NCBI RefSeq assembly: GCF_003148745.1 | Contig: NZ_QGGU01000001.1 | Location: forward strand, 137,536 to 201,535 | Source of the DNA: Pleionea mediterranea | GTDB lineage: Bacteria; Pseudomonadota; Gammaproteobacteria; Enterobacterales; Kangiellaceae | Reading direction: 5' to 3' | DNA: 64,000 nt | Shown: positions 7,966 to 17,073 of the stretch, one piece after another | Numbering within the stretch: position 1 is the stretch's first letter | How the letters are laid out: each line of letters begins with the position of its first letter | The notes under the pieces: generated by a model | Seen by the model: the letters and a program-made list of their open reading frames with translations, nothing else | Databases searched by the model: none | Told to the model about the DNA's origin: nothing | Position numbers and translations under genes: made by a program

Positions 7966-10092
7966 ATGAGTGAGTTGCCATCGAGCCAGGCCGGTAGCGT
8001 AAGCGAGGCTGATCTCTACGAAGACTGGAGTGCGCATCCTATTAAAGTTGGTGAGTTTATTATCAACTTTAACGAACGCTACGCAGAAGCTCCCGATGGT
8101 GAGAAAAGGAACATCACACCGAATTCAATAAAGCTATTATTATTGCTTCTGCATAACTCCAGTTCGTATGTCTCCCTGTCCGATATCCACAAGTTTGTTT
8201 ATGGTAATCAATACAAAGACGACTCTTCTACACGTAAACAAGTCACATCTCTGCGTAAATTATTTGACGATACTGCCAAAGAAAAACACTACATTGAGAA
8301 TAAGCTGGGGCATGGTTACAGGTTAGTTGCGCCAGTTGAGTTTATTGATGAGGAGTCTGTTGAAATACCTGATAGACAAGAAAGCAATAGAGTTGTTTTT
8401 AAGAAAGTATTCTGGGCGCTTGTCTTAATCGTTGTGCTAGCAGTTTCATTGTTAATTTATATTAGCTTATATTCTAAGCAAGAAAGTTCACGTTCGTTAG
8501 ATTATTTACTCGCAAAACCTACGCCCATCACTCATTTGAAAGGACTCGAGCTTTACCCGTCATTATCACCAAATGAAAAGTGGATGTTATTTACACATAG
8601 GACTGAAGGTGAAAAAAAGTGGAAGATATATGTTCGAGATATGCAAACAGGTGAATTAATTAATTTAACACAAGCAAATCATAGTGAACGTATGGCAAGG
8701 TGGAGTTCAGATAATCAGATTGTCTATTCTAGGTTTGAAGGGGAGAACTGTTTTTTTTATTTATCAACATTCGATCCTATAACTAAAACATTGTTAGATG
8801 AAAGCCGGCTTGTAGAATGCAACATTTCTTCTGAGTTTGCGCAGGGGCAGCTATGGCTAGATAAACAGGGTATGTTTTTCAACAAAGCAGAATCTATAAA
8901 TGCACCTTTTATAATATATTCTCATTCTTTTCTAAATGATGAAAGCTGGCCTATAGCTTCTCCACCACCTAGCGGTAAAGGCGATTATTACTTTTCATTA
9001 TCGGCTGACGGGACAAAGCTGGCTGTTTTAAGAAATAAAAATTGGTCACAAACGGAAGTTTGGATTTATGACACAACTTCATGGGAAACGCAGTTAGTAG
9101 ACTCCGTGAACTCAATATTACATACAGTAAGTTGGTCAGGCAACTCCAGTGTAGTATATAGAAATGACGCTAACCAAATTATCCAATATAACCTTAACGA
9201 AAAGAATAAAGTTATTCTGGCGCAACCGTTAGTCCCAGTACTCTCTCCATTAGTTCTTAAAAGTGGGAAAACTATTTTTGCAGGAGGTAGCCCTTTTAAA
9301 AAGGACTTGTATAGCCAGCTTTTAAGTAATGGAGATGTACGCTCTCTAGAAAGCTCTTCCTACCACGATATTATTCCCGCCATTTCAAAAGATGGTAAGC
9401 AGTTAGCCTGGGCTTCGAATCGAACTGGCGTGTTTCAAGTATGGCTTAAAAAAGATGGAGAGCGACCAAAACAGGTTACTCATTTAGTTAATAATTTACA
9501 GTTTGTAGATCTAAGTTTTTCTCCTGATGGATCGGCAGTAGGAGGAACTGCCAGTGGACGTTGGTTTGTCATAGATCTTGAGACTATGTCAGTAAAGTGG
9601 GCCTCAGATGAGAGTTATTATACAAATTTTCAATGGAGAAAAAACTCTAATCAGGCCTTTTTAGCAATGAAGCATATGGAGCAATGGGAGCAAGTTATTT
9701 TAGATCTTGATAAATGGGAAGTAAGACAAGCAAACATTCCACTAGATGCATTCATAGTTCTTGAAGACTTAAAGGAGGAGCTTTTATACATAGCTAGCTT
9801 TAAGAAAAATGGTTTCTGGAGAGTGAAGGACAATAATTACTCTAAACGGGAGTTTTTTGAAGTTGATGAAATCATCAATACTACTGGAAGGTGGAGCTTG
9901 GTAGATGATGGGGTATTGTTTACTGCAAATGAAAAATTATATTTCTTACCAAAGTCAGCCTCTAAATTTGAGCTTTTGGAAGTAAAGTTGCGTGGAAAAT
10001 GGATATCATCACCATTACAGAAGAGTTGGATTGTAACAACCGATATAACTGAAGGCGAAATGGACTTAATGCAAATGGATTATGTTAGATAG
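7966..10092 (+). CDS. CadC/ToxR-like membrane-bound winged-helix regulator with periplasmic beta-propeller
   Basis: Residues 25-120 form an OmpR-type winged-helix DNA-binding domain (RNITPNSIKLLLLLL, then RKQVTSLRKLFDD and the wing KLGHGYRLVAP). A single TM helix follows at about 148-168. The remaining 540 residues are periplasmic and contain TolB/WD40-like propeller blades (for example SLSPNEKWMLFTHR, ISKDGKQLAWASNR, SFSPDGSAVGG). One-component regulators of this type bind DNA while anchored in the membrane and sense periplasmic signals. No receiver domain is present. The gene is AT-rich and surrounded by long intergenic spaces. The target is unknown; the small peptide gene downstream is a candidate. 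Confidence 0.88.
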   Translation: MSELPSSQAGSVSEADLYEDWSAHPIKVGEFIINFNERYAEAPDGEKRNITPNSIKLLLLLLHNSSSYVSLSDIHKFVYGNQYKDDSSTRKQVTSLRKLFDDTAKEKHYIENKLGHGYRLVAPVEFIDEESVEIPDRQESNRVVFKKVFWALVLIVVLAVSLLIYISLYSKQESSRSLDYLLAKPTPITHLKGLELYPSLSPNEKWMLFTHRTEGEKKWKIYVRDMQTGELINLTQANHSERMARWSSDNQIVYSRFEGENCFFYLSTFDPITKTLLDESRLVECNISSEFAQGQLWLDKQGMFFNKAESINAPFIIYSHSFLNDESWPIASPPPSGKGDYYFSLSADGTKLAVLRNKNWSQTEVWIYDTTSWETQLVDSVNSILHTVSWSGNSSVVYRNDANQIIQYNLNEKNKVILAQPLVPVLSPLVLKSGKTIFAGGSPFKKDLYSQLLSNGDVRSLESSSYHDIIPAISKDGKQLAWASNRTGVFQVWLKKDGERPKQVTHLVNNLQFVDLSFSPDGSAVGGTASGRWFVIDLETMSVKWASDESYYTNFQWRKNSNQAFLAMKHMEQWEQVILDLDKWEVRQANIPLDAFIVLEDLKEELLYIASFKKNGFWRVKDNNYSKREFFEVDEIINTTGRWSLVDDGVLFTANEKLYFLPKSASKFELLEVKLRGKWISSPLQKSWIVTTDITEGEMDLMQMDYVR

Positions 10093-10254
10093 CTAATTGC
10101 GATTAAAAAGGTGGTTTTAATGAGCTACTCGCACTAATCGCTCGAAAAATCTCTATTTTCACGTGATTTGCGCATCTATTTCACAGCTTTCACATCTCAA
10201 AACCGCTAATTTACATAAGTGTTCTCAACATAGAAATGTAACGAGGTGGCGGTT

Positions 10255-10443
10255 ATGACAACTTTTAAAATATTCTTATTTTTCTTAGGTTTAGGTTCAT
10301 TTGCTGGAGGGCTTAATACAACTGATACAACAAATCCTCCCCCTGTTTATCAGTCTGTGGAAGCTGTAGAGCTAAACAAGTCTAATGATGGTACTGTCAA
10401 AGTATCTAAGTGTAATAGTTGGCCTTTGTGCACTAGCGATTGA
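10255..10443 (+). CDS. Small exported or membrane-anchored peptide with C-terminal Cys pair
   Basis: This 62-residue product has a hydrophobic N-terminus (residues 4-22, FKIFLFFLGLGSFAGG) that could be a signal peptide or anchor. A Thr/Pro-rich stretch follows, and the tail holds two cysteines in CNSWPLC that could form a disulfide in the periplasm. The ATG at 10255 has ACGAGG 8 bp upstream; a GTG 9 bp earlier overlaps that ribosome binding site and is less likely. It is 162 bp downstream of the CadC-like regulator. No family is recognised. It could be a target or a ligand of that regulator; this is inference. Confidence 0.55.
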   Translation: MTTFKIFLFFLGLGSFAGGLNTTDTTNPPPVYQSVEAVELNKSNDGTVKVSKCNSWPLCTSD

Positions 10444-10633
10444 GTCAATGTGGCTTTCAGATACCTTCGAACTTAAATTGTTTCTCAATATCTTGAGCAA
10501 GAAATGCTGTTAAGTTCAATCAAGTGAATTGATTACGTTCTAAGTGATGAAGGGAACAAGCCACAAAATATTCAGTTTTATTAGTAACAATAATTTTATC
10601 CAACATTTAACAAGGTATATTTAGGAGGACGGT

Positions 10634-10837
10634 ATGAGACGCGGTGACATAGTCCAATTAAATTCTGGCGGCACCAAAATGACGGTATTTTCTTTTGTTA
10701 AGGATCTGCCGGTAGAACAGAAAGAACCCTTTGTGGGTGAAGGTTTTCGCGAAGAAGATGTGGTGTGCAAGTGGTTTGTTGGAACGACATTAAAAAAGGA
10801 TATTTTTCGCTCATCCATGCTGAAGCAGGTGGTTTAG
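10634..10837 (+). CDS. YodC-family protein (DUF2158)
   Basis: The 67-residue protein starts MRRGDIVQLNSGG and contains VVCKWFVG and a C-terminal DIFRSSMLKQV, matching the DUF2158/YodC pattern (GDxVxLxSGGPxMTV, CxWF, F...L). Molecular function is unknown in the family. The ATG is preceded by an excellent AGGAGG ribosome binding site (10624-10629). It is a single-gene unit closed by hairpins downstream. Confidence 0.85.
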   Translation: MRRGDIVQLNSGGTKMTVFSFVKDLPVEQKEPFVGEGFREEDVVCKWFVGTTLKKDIFRSSMLKQVV

Positions 10838-10873
10838 TCATCTGCTGAAGCTAAAGCGACACTCTGGCTGATA

Positions 10874-10905
10874 GCGTGCTCTTATAACAGGATATTAGAG
10901 CACGC
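10874..10905 (+). other. Perfect 9-bp hairpin after YodC-like gene
   Basis: GCGTGCTCT (10874-10882) pairs with AGAGCACGC (10897-10905) over a 14-nt loop. No T-run follows, so it is not a classical terminator; it could protect the 3' end of the yodC-like transcript before the true terminator 20 bp further on. Confidence 0.5.
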
Positions 10906-10924
10906 AGTTAAATCAGGCTGCAAA

Positions 10925-10967
10925 GGAGTAGGTACTTTTGTGACGAGTATCTACTCCTATTTTTTCT
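10925..10967 (+). terminator. Rho-independent terminator of the YodC-like gene
   Basis: GGAGTAGGTAC (10925-10935) pairs with GTATCTACTCC (10947-10957), with one G-T pair, followed by TATTTTTTC. Confidence 0.8.
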
Positions 10968-11105
10968 ATAAATCAGCTCTAACAGTCCAAACAGTTATCT
11001 AAAGATAATTGTTGGTTGAATTTTGCACAATTCTATCGATCTTTTCTATCCAGGCGCGTTAAAATATCAGCGATGTTGGTTTATTACTGACACAGGAGGA
11101 TAGAC

Positions 11106-11627
11106 ATGACTATTCCAAAAGCCACTGAACTGTTTGACTCGAAGGGTCTGCAGTATCAGGTGTTGCAACACCCTCGCTCTGTTACTGCGAAAGAAACTGC
11201 AAGAAAATCGCATATTGCTGACGAATCTTTAACCAAAACCGTAGTAGTGCGAGCGGATGACCGATTGGTAATGATTTTGATCCCCGCGGATTCCAGTCTT
11301 GATATTTTTGAGTTGGCACATACCTTAAAAGCGGATTGCGTGAATCTCGTTTCAGAACCTGAGCTTGCTACCTTGTTTCCAAACTGTGAATTAGGGGCAT
11401 TTCCGCCCTTGGGCAATGTTTATGGAATGCCGGTATATTTGGCAAAAGAACTGTACGAGCGACTGGAAATAACCTTTAATTCAGAAACCCATACTGAGCT
11501 GATCCGCATGAATACGGTGGATTTTTGCCAAATGGTGGATGCGAAACGAATAGAAAAAGGCTACCAGCGTACCAATACACGTATCTCGTTGTATGAGCAG
11601 GTGTCGCAGCCCTGGAGCTGGATTTAA
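11106..11627 (+). CDS. YbaK/ProX-domain aminoacyl-tRNA deacylase-like protein
   Basis: The 173-residue protein carries the YbaK/EbsC/ProX editing fold: the conserved Lys in LTKTVVVRAD (residue 40), PADSSLD, and the loop GAFPPLGNVYG near residues 97-107. Such proteins hydrolyse misacylated tRNAs such as Ala-tRNAPro or Cys-tRNAPro. The exact substrate class is not clear; it is not the canonical YbaK or the PrdX type seen at 18625. The start follows ACAGGAGGATAG, a strong ribosome binding site. Its stop overlaps the convergent polB stop by 4 bp. Confidence 0.85.
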   Translation: MTIPKATELFDSKGLQYQVLQHPRSVTAKETARKSHIADESLTKTVVVRADDRLVMILIPADSSLDIFELAHTLKADCVNLVSEPELATLFPNCELGAFPPLGNVYGMPVYLAKELYERLEITFNSETHTELIRMNTVDFCQMVDAKRIEKGYQRTNTRISLYEQVSQPWSWI

Positions 11628-14083
11628 AACAGGTCGATTTGCTGGCTGGTGATATCGTCGAAGGTTTGGCCAAGAAAGTGCAAAATACCATCGGCGATGG
11701 GTTTAATTTGGCGCTCCAGATATAAGTCGTAATCCAATGGAGCGTTACGGCTCTCTATTGCCTGCGGACCTTGTGTGGTGAGGTAGTATTCTATCCAGCC
11801 ACCTTTTGCGTATTTGCTGGTAAGCCCTCGAGCGGCCCGATCCGACTCAGCCATTTTTGCAGCCTGCACATGTGGCGGAATGTTCTTTTTGTAATCGCTC
11901 AGCTTTCTGCGAATGCGCTTACGGTAAATAAGCAGCTCATCTTTTTGCCCAGATTTTATGGCGTTAACCGTATCGAGAATCAGATCATGGTAATCCTGTT
12001 CATCAAACACTTTTTGATACAGAGACTGCTGAAATTGTCTGGCGGCCTGAGTCCAGTCTGTTCTGACGGTTTCGAGACCTTTAAAGATCAACGCAGTTTG
12101 TTTATTCGGTAGTGACTTTAGGCCTGCATAGCGTTTTTTCGATCCTTTTTCCGACCCTCGTATGGTCGGCATAATAAATCGCTTAAAATGAGTTTCAAAT
12201 TCAATCTCTAAAAAACTGTCAATCTGATGCTCGTTTTTGAGTGTTTCTTGCCACCACTGGTTTAATTGTTGGGCAAGTTCCTGCCCAATGCCCTGAATGC
12301 TCTCTGGGGCAATATTGCGGTGATACCCTTTTAACCAGACGAATACCGAGTCGGTATCGCCATAAATAACTTTAAAGCCTTTTGCCTCGATAACATCTTT
12401 GGTGGTGTAAAGGATCTGGTGGCCCCGAAGCGTAATCGAGCTGGGTAAGCGAAAATCGAAAAAGCGGCAGCCAGGCGTGCCCAGTACTCCATAAAATGAA
12501 TTCATTAAAATCTTAATCGCTTGCGACATAGGGGCATTGTTTTGCGACTTAGCAACGTCTCTTGCTTGCCACAGCTCTTTTATTAGCTCTGGCAGTATCG
12601 CTTTGGATTTATCGAATACTGCGCCATTAAAACCAGCAATTAATGAATGTTTGTTCGATATCGACGTCTCCTGTTGATCCTTTATTGCTGTGTTGGGTTC
12701 TTGTTGTAACCCTTCAACTAAAGCTAAGGGATCAATTTTGAATGTTCGGATAATACTGGGGTACAGACTTTTAAAATCCAGCACTAACACATGATCGTAA
12801 AGGCCAGGGTAGGAATCCATAACATAGCCGCCAGGGCTGCCAACGTTTTCTGGTTGTAAAGGAATATTGGGAGCCACATAGCCAGAGCGATGGAGTCTGG
12901 GCAAATAACGGTTATCAAAACTTGCCACAGAGCCGCCAAATCGATCCATAGCGAGGCCTGTTAACTGTGCGCGTTGCAGAGAAAAGTTAATCAGGTCGGC
13001 TTTTTGAAAGATATCCCAAACCAGTTGGCAATCGTCAAGGTTATAACGAGCCAATGCCAGTTTGTCTTCGTTAAACTGACGGATAATCTCTGATGCTTTA
13101 TTATCCGAATCTTCAATCAGCTTTTGTTTACCTAATAATTCAGAAGCAACATGGTTGAGTGAAAAGCTTTCGAAATTATAGGTTGCTGATTTAAGGGTAT
13201 CTATGCCATCGAGAACACAGCGGCCCGGCAAAACCAGAGTAAAATGATCGCTGTCATTTCGAGATTGGCGCCAGTCCAGTGGTTGGTCGGCACGACCTAA
13301 ATTTAGCGAAATGTTTAACTGCTCACACTTTTGTTGTAAAAAGCGCAAATCAAAATTAATCACATTCCAGCCAATGATGATGTCTGGATCTTGTTGTTTA
13401 AAAAAGTCTATAAATGCGCTGAGTAAGTCCGTTTCATTATTTACCATGTGCAGATAATTTAATGTTGGATTATCTAATGGCTTACCAATCATCCATACTT
13501 TGTTATCCACAATATCTGGCGCATTGGTACTCGAAAAAATCATAGCAATGGATAAAAGCTCGCCGGTTGAAATATGGGTTTCAATATCAATTGAAGCAAT
13601 AGTCAAGGGAACCGTTGTTTCTATGGCAGCAATTTTAGGATTGATGATTTCTGAGTATTGTTGGTGCTGTCGCTGCTCACCTGTAAAGCTAATGCCGCCT
13701 CGTAGATTGCGCTCCATCATAAAACGGTCTGTTGGCTGAATGTCCGACTCTAATGGATAGATATTAGAATCCTGCAGTAATTTTCTGGCAAAGTAGAGGG
13801 TTCGTTGTTGATTAAAATAAAACGCTGATGCAGGCTGCTGATCAAAGGATTTTAAGTTAATGGTTCTCACATACCAGCTTTGACGAGGTAACTTTTTCTC
13901 TAATAGGTTTAAGGCGTTTTCCAGCTCTGACTGTCGTATAAAAAAAACCGAAGCCTGGTCGGTAAAACGAAGTTGATGAATGCCATGGCACGACTTGACC
14001 CAAAACACCAGCGTTTGTTTTCGATTGGTGTTTGTATCTAACCAGTAACGGTTGAGTATAAAGCCTTGCTCAGTTTTCAACAT
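11624..14083 (-). CDS. polB: DNA polymerase II
   Basis: The 819-residue protein is a family B polymerase, slightly longer than the 783 residues of the E. coli enzyme. The exonuclease part has SIDIETH (about residue 165) and IIGWNVINFDLRFL. The polymerase part has the catalytic motif A DFKSLYPSIIRTFKIDP, motif B region KILMNSFYGVLG and motif C YGDTDSVFV. Pol II works in damage-tolerant synthesis and replication restart. In E. coli it is LexA controlled; I did not see a clear LexA box just upstream. It is convergent with the YbaK-like gene. Confidence 0.97.
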   Translation of the reverse strand: MLKTEQGFILNRYWLDTNTNRKQTLVFWVKSCHGIHQLRFTDQASVFFIRQSELENALNLLEKKLPRQSWYVRTINLKSFDQQPASAFYFNQQRTLYFARKLLQDSNIYPLESDIQPTDRFMMERNLRGGISFTGEQRQHQQYSEIINPKIAAIETTVPLTIASIDIETHISTGELLSIAMIFSSTNAPDIVDNKVWMIGKPLDNPTLNYLHMVNNETDLLSAFIDFFKQQDPDIIIGWNVINFDLRFLQQKCEQLNISLNLGRADQPLDWRQSRNDSDHFTLVLPGRCVLDGIDTLKSATYNFESFSLNHVASELLGKQKLIEDSDNKASEIIRQFNEDKLALARYNLDDCQLVWDIFQKADLINFSLQRAQLTGLAMDRFGGSVASFDNRYLPRLHRSGYVAPNIPLQPENVGSPGGYVMDSYPGLYDHVLVLDFKSLYPSIIRTFKIDPLALVEGLQQEPNTAIKDQQETSISNKHSLIAGFNGAVFDKSKAILPELIKELWQARDVAKSQNNAPMSQAIKILMNSFYGVLGTPGCRFFDFRLPSSITLRGHQILYTTKDVIEAKGFKVIYGDTDSVFVWLKGYHRNIAPESIQGIGQELAQQLNQWWQETLKNEHQIDSFLEIEFETHFKRFIMPTIRGSEKGSKKRYAGLKSLPNKQTALIFKGLETVRTDWTQAARQFQQSLYQKVFDEQDYHDLILDTVNAIKSGQKDELLIYRKRIRRKLSDYKKNIPPHVQAAKMAESDRAARGLTSKYAKGGWIEYYLTTQGPQAIESRNAPLDYDLYLERQIKPIADGILHFLGQTFDDITSQQIDLF

Positions 14084-14151
14084 GGAGTAATAGATTTATT
14101 CGATAAAATTGTAGAGTGTTATTCAGCTTAATATCCAACTGTACTGTATTT

Positions 14152-14189
14152 AGTAGAAGCTATCTTTAAAATGCTGCACTTGCTGATAC
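14152..14189 (+). repeat. Dispersed 38-nt repeat, copy 1
   Basis: This stretch, containing AGTAGAAGCTATCTT and ATGCTGCACTTG, matches 30408-30445 at 36 of 38 positions in the same orientation. It lies in the 390-bp gap between polB and the peroxiredoxin gene, which holds no other gene. Similarity fades after TGATAC. It is likely the conserved end of a longer non-autonomous intergenic element. Confidence 0.7.
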
Positions 14190-14473
14190 AGCGTTAAATT
14201 TCGACTAAAAATGTTAATATACTAAGTATAAACGGTACTTTCTCGTTAAACTTTGTCTTGTCTCACCTTCGTTCACGCTTTTTGAGATGGTTTCTAATAA
14301 TCAATAGGGTTGGTAAGTGGGACTAAAAGCTAGTAGCTTACAATAATCATAAATTATATGAGATAAAATAACACTATTCGCTTATCACGAACACAGTAAT
14401 GGATTTAATCCAGTTTACTCTTTTAGTGCTATCCACCATACTCTTTGTCACATTCAATAAGTGAGGCATAACC

Positions 14474-15211
14474 ATGACCGCTATCGAAAATAAAGAAGGA
14501 AAGGCTATACCAACGGCAAAATTTAATGTTCGTGTTGGTGATGAGTTTAAACAGTTAACCACTGAGCAGTTATTTAAAGGTAAAACTGTTGTGGTGTTTT
14601 CATTGCCAGGTGCTTTCACACCTACCTGTTCATCCACACACTTACCTCGCTATAATGAGTTGGCTGGCGTATTTAAAGACAATGGCGTAGACGATATTGT
14701 TTGTATCTCCGTCAATGACACTTTTGTTATGAACGCCTGGTTGCGTGATCAGGAAGCGGAGCACATTACTGTTGTTCCCGATGGGAACGGTGAGTTTTCT
14801 GAAGGAATGGGAATGTTGGTTGATAAGTCCGATCTTGGTTTTGGGAAGCGCAGCTGGCGTTATTCTATGTTGGTAAAAGATGGTGTAATCGACAAAATGT
14901 TCATTGAGCCAGAAAAGCCCGGCGATCCCTTTGAAGTGTCTGACGCTGATACCATGCTTGAATATATCAACAGTAAAGCGGTTAAACCTGAAGCAATATC
15001 CGTAATAACAAAGCCAGGTTGCCCTTACTGTGCGAAAGCAAAACAAATGCTGATTGATAGAAATATGGCGTTTGAAGAAATTATATTAGGTCAAGATGCG
15101 ACCTCAGTGTCACTGAAAGCCATTTCTGGAAGTAACACGGTTCCGCAGGTATTTATTTCAGGTAAACATATTGGCGGATCGGAGCATCTAGATGCTTATT
15201 TGAACAGTTAA
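14474..15211 (+). CDS. Peroxiredoxin-glutaredoxin hybrid
   Basis: Residues 1-160 are a Prx5-type peroxiredoxin with the peroxidatic Cys in PGAFTPTCSSTHLP. Residues 170-245 are a glutaredoxin with the CPYC active site in TKPGCPYCAKAKQM, then TVPQVFISGKHIGGSEHL (cis-Pro and glutathione-binding Gly-Gly). The fusion lets glutathione recycle the peroxidase within one chain, as known for Haemophilus and Vibrio hybrid enzymes. It is a cytoplasmic defence enzyme against H2O2 and alkyl peroxides. The gene is monocistronic with a strong terminator. OxyR control is plausible but not seen. Confidence 0.95.
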   Translation: MTAIENKEGKAIPTAKFNVRVGDEFKQLTTEQLFKGKTVVVFSLPGAFTPTCSSTHLPRYNELAGVFKDNGVDDIVCISVNDTFVMNAWLRDQEAEHITVVPDGNGEFSEGMGMLVDKSDLGFGKRSWRYSMLVKDGVIDKMFIEPEKPGDPFEVSDADTMLEYINSKAVKPEAISVITKPGCPYCAKAKQMLIDRNMAFEEIILGQDATSVSLKAISGSNTVPQVFISGKHIGGSEHLDAYLNS

Positions 15212-15288
15212 CACTGATTCAAATTTTAAATACTGTACTTTAAAGATTGAACTTTAAAAGTTGAACTTAAAATACAGAATAGAAGAGT

Positions 15289-15324
15289 CGCCCTTTGTTG
15301 ATGTTTCCACAAAGGGCGTTTTTA
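15289..15324 (+). terminator. Rho-independent terminator of the peroxiredoxin-glutaredoxin gene
   Basis: CGCCCTTTGT (15289-15298) pairs perfectly with ACAAAGGGCG (15309-15318) across a 10-nt loop, followed by TTTTTATTT. Confidence 0.88.
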
Positions 15325-15387
15325 TTTAATGCGCGTAAATTGCAGTTAATACTTGGAACCAAGGCATATTTTGTTTGGATAGGCTTA

Positions 15388-16083
15388 TTAAAACTGATGA
15401 TTAAGAGCAAGTGAAAACCAGCTAATGTCGCCCTGACCGGACACTTTTACATCTTCTCCCGCAAAGCTGTGGGCAATGCTTGCTTCAATTCTAAGCTTAT
15501 CTTGTAAATTATAAGCTGCATTAAGACCAATCTGATTATGACTGTGGCCATCATAAGTATCGTTGGCATAACCATTATCAAAACCAATTTCTAAATAGGG
15601 TGATAAGGAAATGCTTTTACTAAGTGAGATGGCATACAGTGCTGAAAATGAATGAAAATATCCATTGGCATAATTTGAGTAAACACTGTTCACTGAAAAA
15701 GTTACACCTCGCCACGATGTGTCAAGAGTAACACTAATTTCTTCATCGTCAGGAGTGTTATCTGTGTACACCTTATTTAAAGCAACTTGCGCATTGATGG
15801 ATGAAAAGGTCGTATTGTAAGCAAGCGCTATATTGGTTTCATCATAGTCGCTTCCTGCGGCTTCACCATGCCAAAAGATAACTGACCAGGGCGATTGCCA
15901 CTGTAGATCAGCGTACAAAGTAGCAATGCCATTTCCGTTTAAATTTTCTCTGCCTTCGGTTATGTAGCGTGAAGAATACCCCGTAGAAAAATCGCTTGAA
16001 TAAACAGATGATTGACTGATTAAAAAGTAACTTAATGCTATAGCAGGGTATAACTTCAATAATAATCTTGAACTCAAGTCCAA
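15388..16083 (-). CDS. Outer-membrane beta-barrel protein of unknown function
   Basis: The 231-residue product has an N-terminal hydrophobic signal segment and then alternating polar/hydrophobic strands with frequent Tyr, Trp and Ser. It ends in SLALNHQF, with the C-terminal Phe typical of BAM substrates. The start GYSSRYITEGRENL resembles the SxRY-G-R entry strand of small barrels of the TorF/DUF-type. The function is unknown. The signal peptide region has unusual Lys spacing (MDLSSRLLLKLYPAIALSYFL), so the start may be a few codons off. Confidence 0.75.
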   Translation of the reverse strand: MDLSSRLLLKLYPAIALSYFLISQSSVYSSDFSTGYSSRYITEGRENLNGNGIATLYADLQWQSPWSVIFWHGEAAGSDYDETNIALAYNTTFSSINAQVALNKVYTDNTPDDEEISVTLDTSWRGVTFSVNSVYSNYANGYFHSFSALYAISLSKSISLSPYLEIGFDNGYANDTYDGHSHNQIGLNAAYNLQDKLRIEASIAHSFAGEDVKVSGQGDISWFSLALNHQF

Positions 16084-16478
16084 ACTCCAAATCCAACCGG
16101 CAGAACAATACTGCCAATCGGCTATTATGCGGTCTTTTTATAAATTACGTCTATAAACATTATTTGGATTCAGCCATTCAAACTTCTTTTTAAACCTTCT
16201 TTTACCATGACACTAAATACAGGAAAGCTCTAAATTGAGAATAGAGGTGGAAGTAAAATTGTATTAAAGGCTGAATGTTGTCAATAAGAGGATGGTTGGA
16301 GGTGCATAAATCGCTTGTAGGCTTGTCGTTAGAGTTGTTAAAAGTCTTATTTGAAAAACGTCTTTTCTCAAATGAGGTTTAGTTTCATAATACTTGAAAC
16401 TAGGAGAAGCTATTGTTCAATAGCGTTGTAACAGCCTGCAGATCGATGAGTGTAGAGTCTGCAGGCCGATTTATGACG
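16084..16478. other. Intergenic region with a 9-bp hairpin
   Basis: No supported gene is seen in this 395-bp stretch. GCCTGCAGA (16434-16442) and TCTGCAGGC (16458-16466) form a perfect inverted repeat just past the YebG stop codon and may end that transcript on the minus strand, although no T-run follows it. Confidence 0.45.
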
Positions 16479-16769
16479 TTACTCGTTTGCCGCAATGGCG
16501 GTAACATTTTCACTGTTATTGCTGTCTTCTTCCTCCAGTAAGACTTCCGGCTTACCTTTAATGGCTTTAGCCAGCTGATCTTTATTTTCGGCAATTAACA
16601 TCCCTATTTGTTCGATTTGCTGCTCGCTTAGCCCGTCAATTTTTTGTTCCATCCAGGCACTAACGTTTTCAGCCAGTTCAAGCATTTTGTCGTACTGATC
16701 GGCTGCTTTCTTATCGGTAAATGTTTTTGAATCGTCGCGATCTGACATAAATAAAGTCACCACTGCCAT
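16479..16769 (-). CDS. yebG: YebG-family protein
   Basis: The 96-residue protein begins MAVVTLFMSDRDDSKTF and shares with E. coli YebG the pattern TxKKxADxYDKMLExAE and a C-terminal acidic tail. E. coli yebG is SOS-induced and of unknown mechanism. The internal ATG at 16769, 10 bp after GGAG, is preferred over an in-frame ATG 15 bp upstream, because the family starts MAV. No good LexA box (CTG-N10-CAG) was found upstream. Confidence 0.83.
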   Translation of the reverse strand: MAVVTLFMSDRDDSKTFTDKKAADQYDKMLELAENVSAWMEQKIDGLSEQQIEQIGMLIAENKDQLAKAIKGKPEVLLEEEDSNNSENVTAIAANE

Positions 16770-17073
16770 ATTGGTTTGCTCCAATAATTTAATATTTAAT
16801 GAATTCGCTCTCGATGCTACTTAAGTAAGTAGTGTTTTGCAAGCGTTTTATTGCCTGGTGTTTATCCTTGTAATGGTTTGAAACAATTGACCCGTGAGTT
16901 CTAACGATTGGCTCATGTGTAAAATATGATAAGTCTGGTGAGTTTCTATAGAATGACTGCCAATAATAACAAGTTAATAGGGTCGGCAAGTTAGGAATCC
17001 CTCATTGGTACTGAGCAATGTTTGGCCTTTCTAAAACTTACAAGACCCATTATTTGACTGAGAAGAGGTAAGT

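Noticed and set aside
14642-15046. Minus-strand 134-codon open frame inside the peroxiredoxin-glutaredoxin gene
   Set aside because: It is a shadow frame with no family resemblance and lies wholly within a confident gene.
16957-16972. LexA-box-like word CTG-N10-CAA upstream of yebG
   Set aside because: One half-site is imperfect, the spacer is not palindromic, and it is nearly 190 bp from the yebG start, close to the S10 peptidase gene instead.
16789-16989. Minus-strand 66-codon open frame between yebG and the S10 peptidase gene
   Set aside because: No ribosome binding site, no recognisable domain, and unlike neighbouring genes in composition; it overlaps the expected promoter region.
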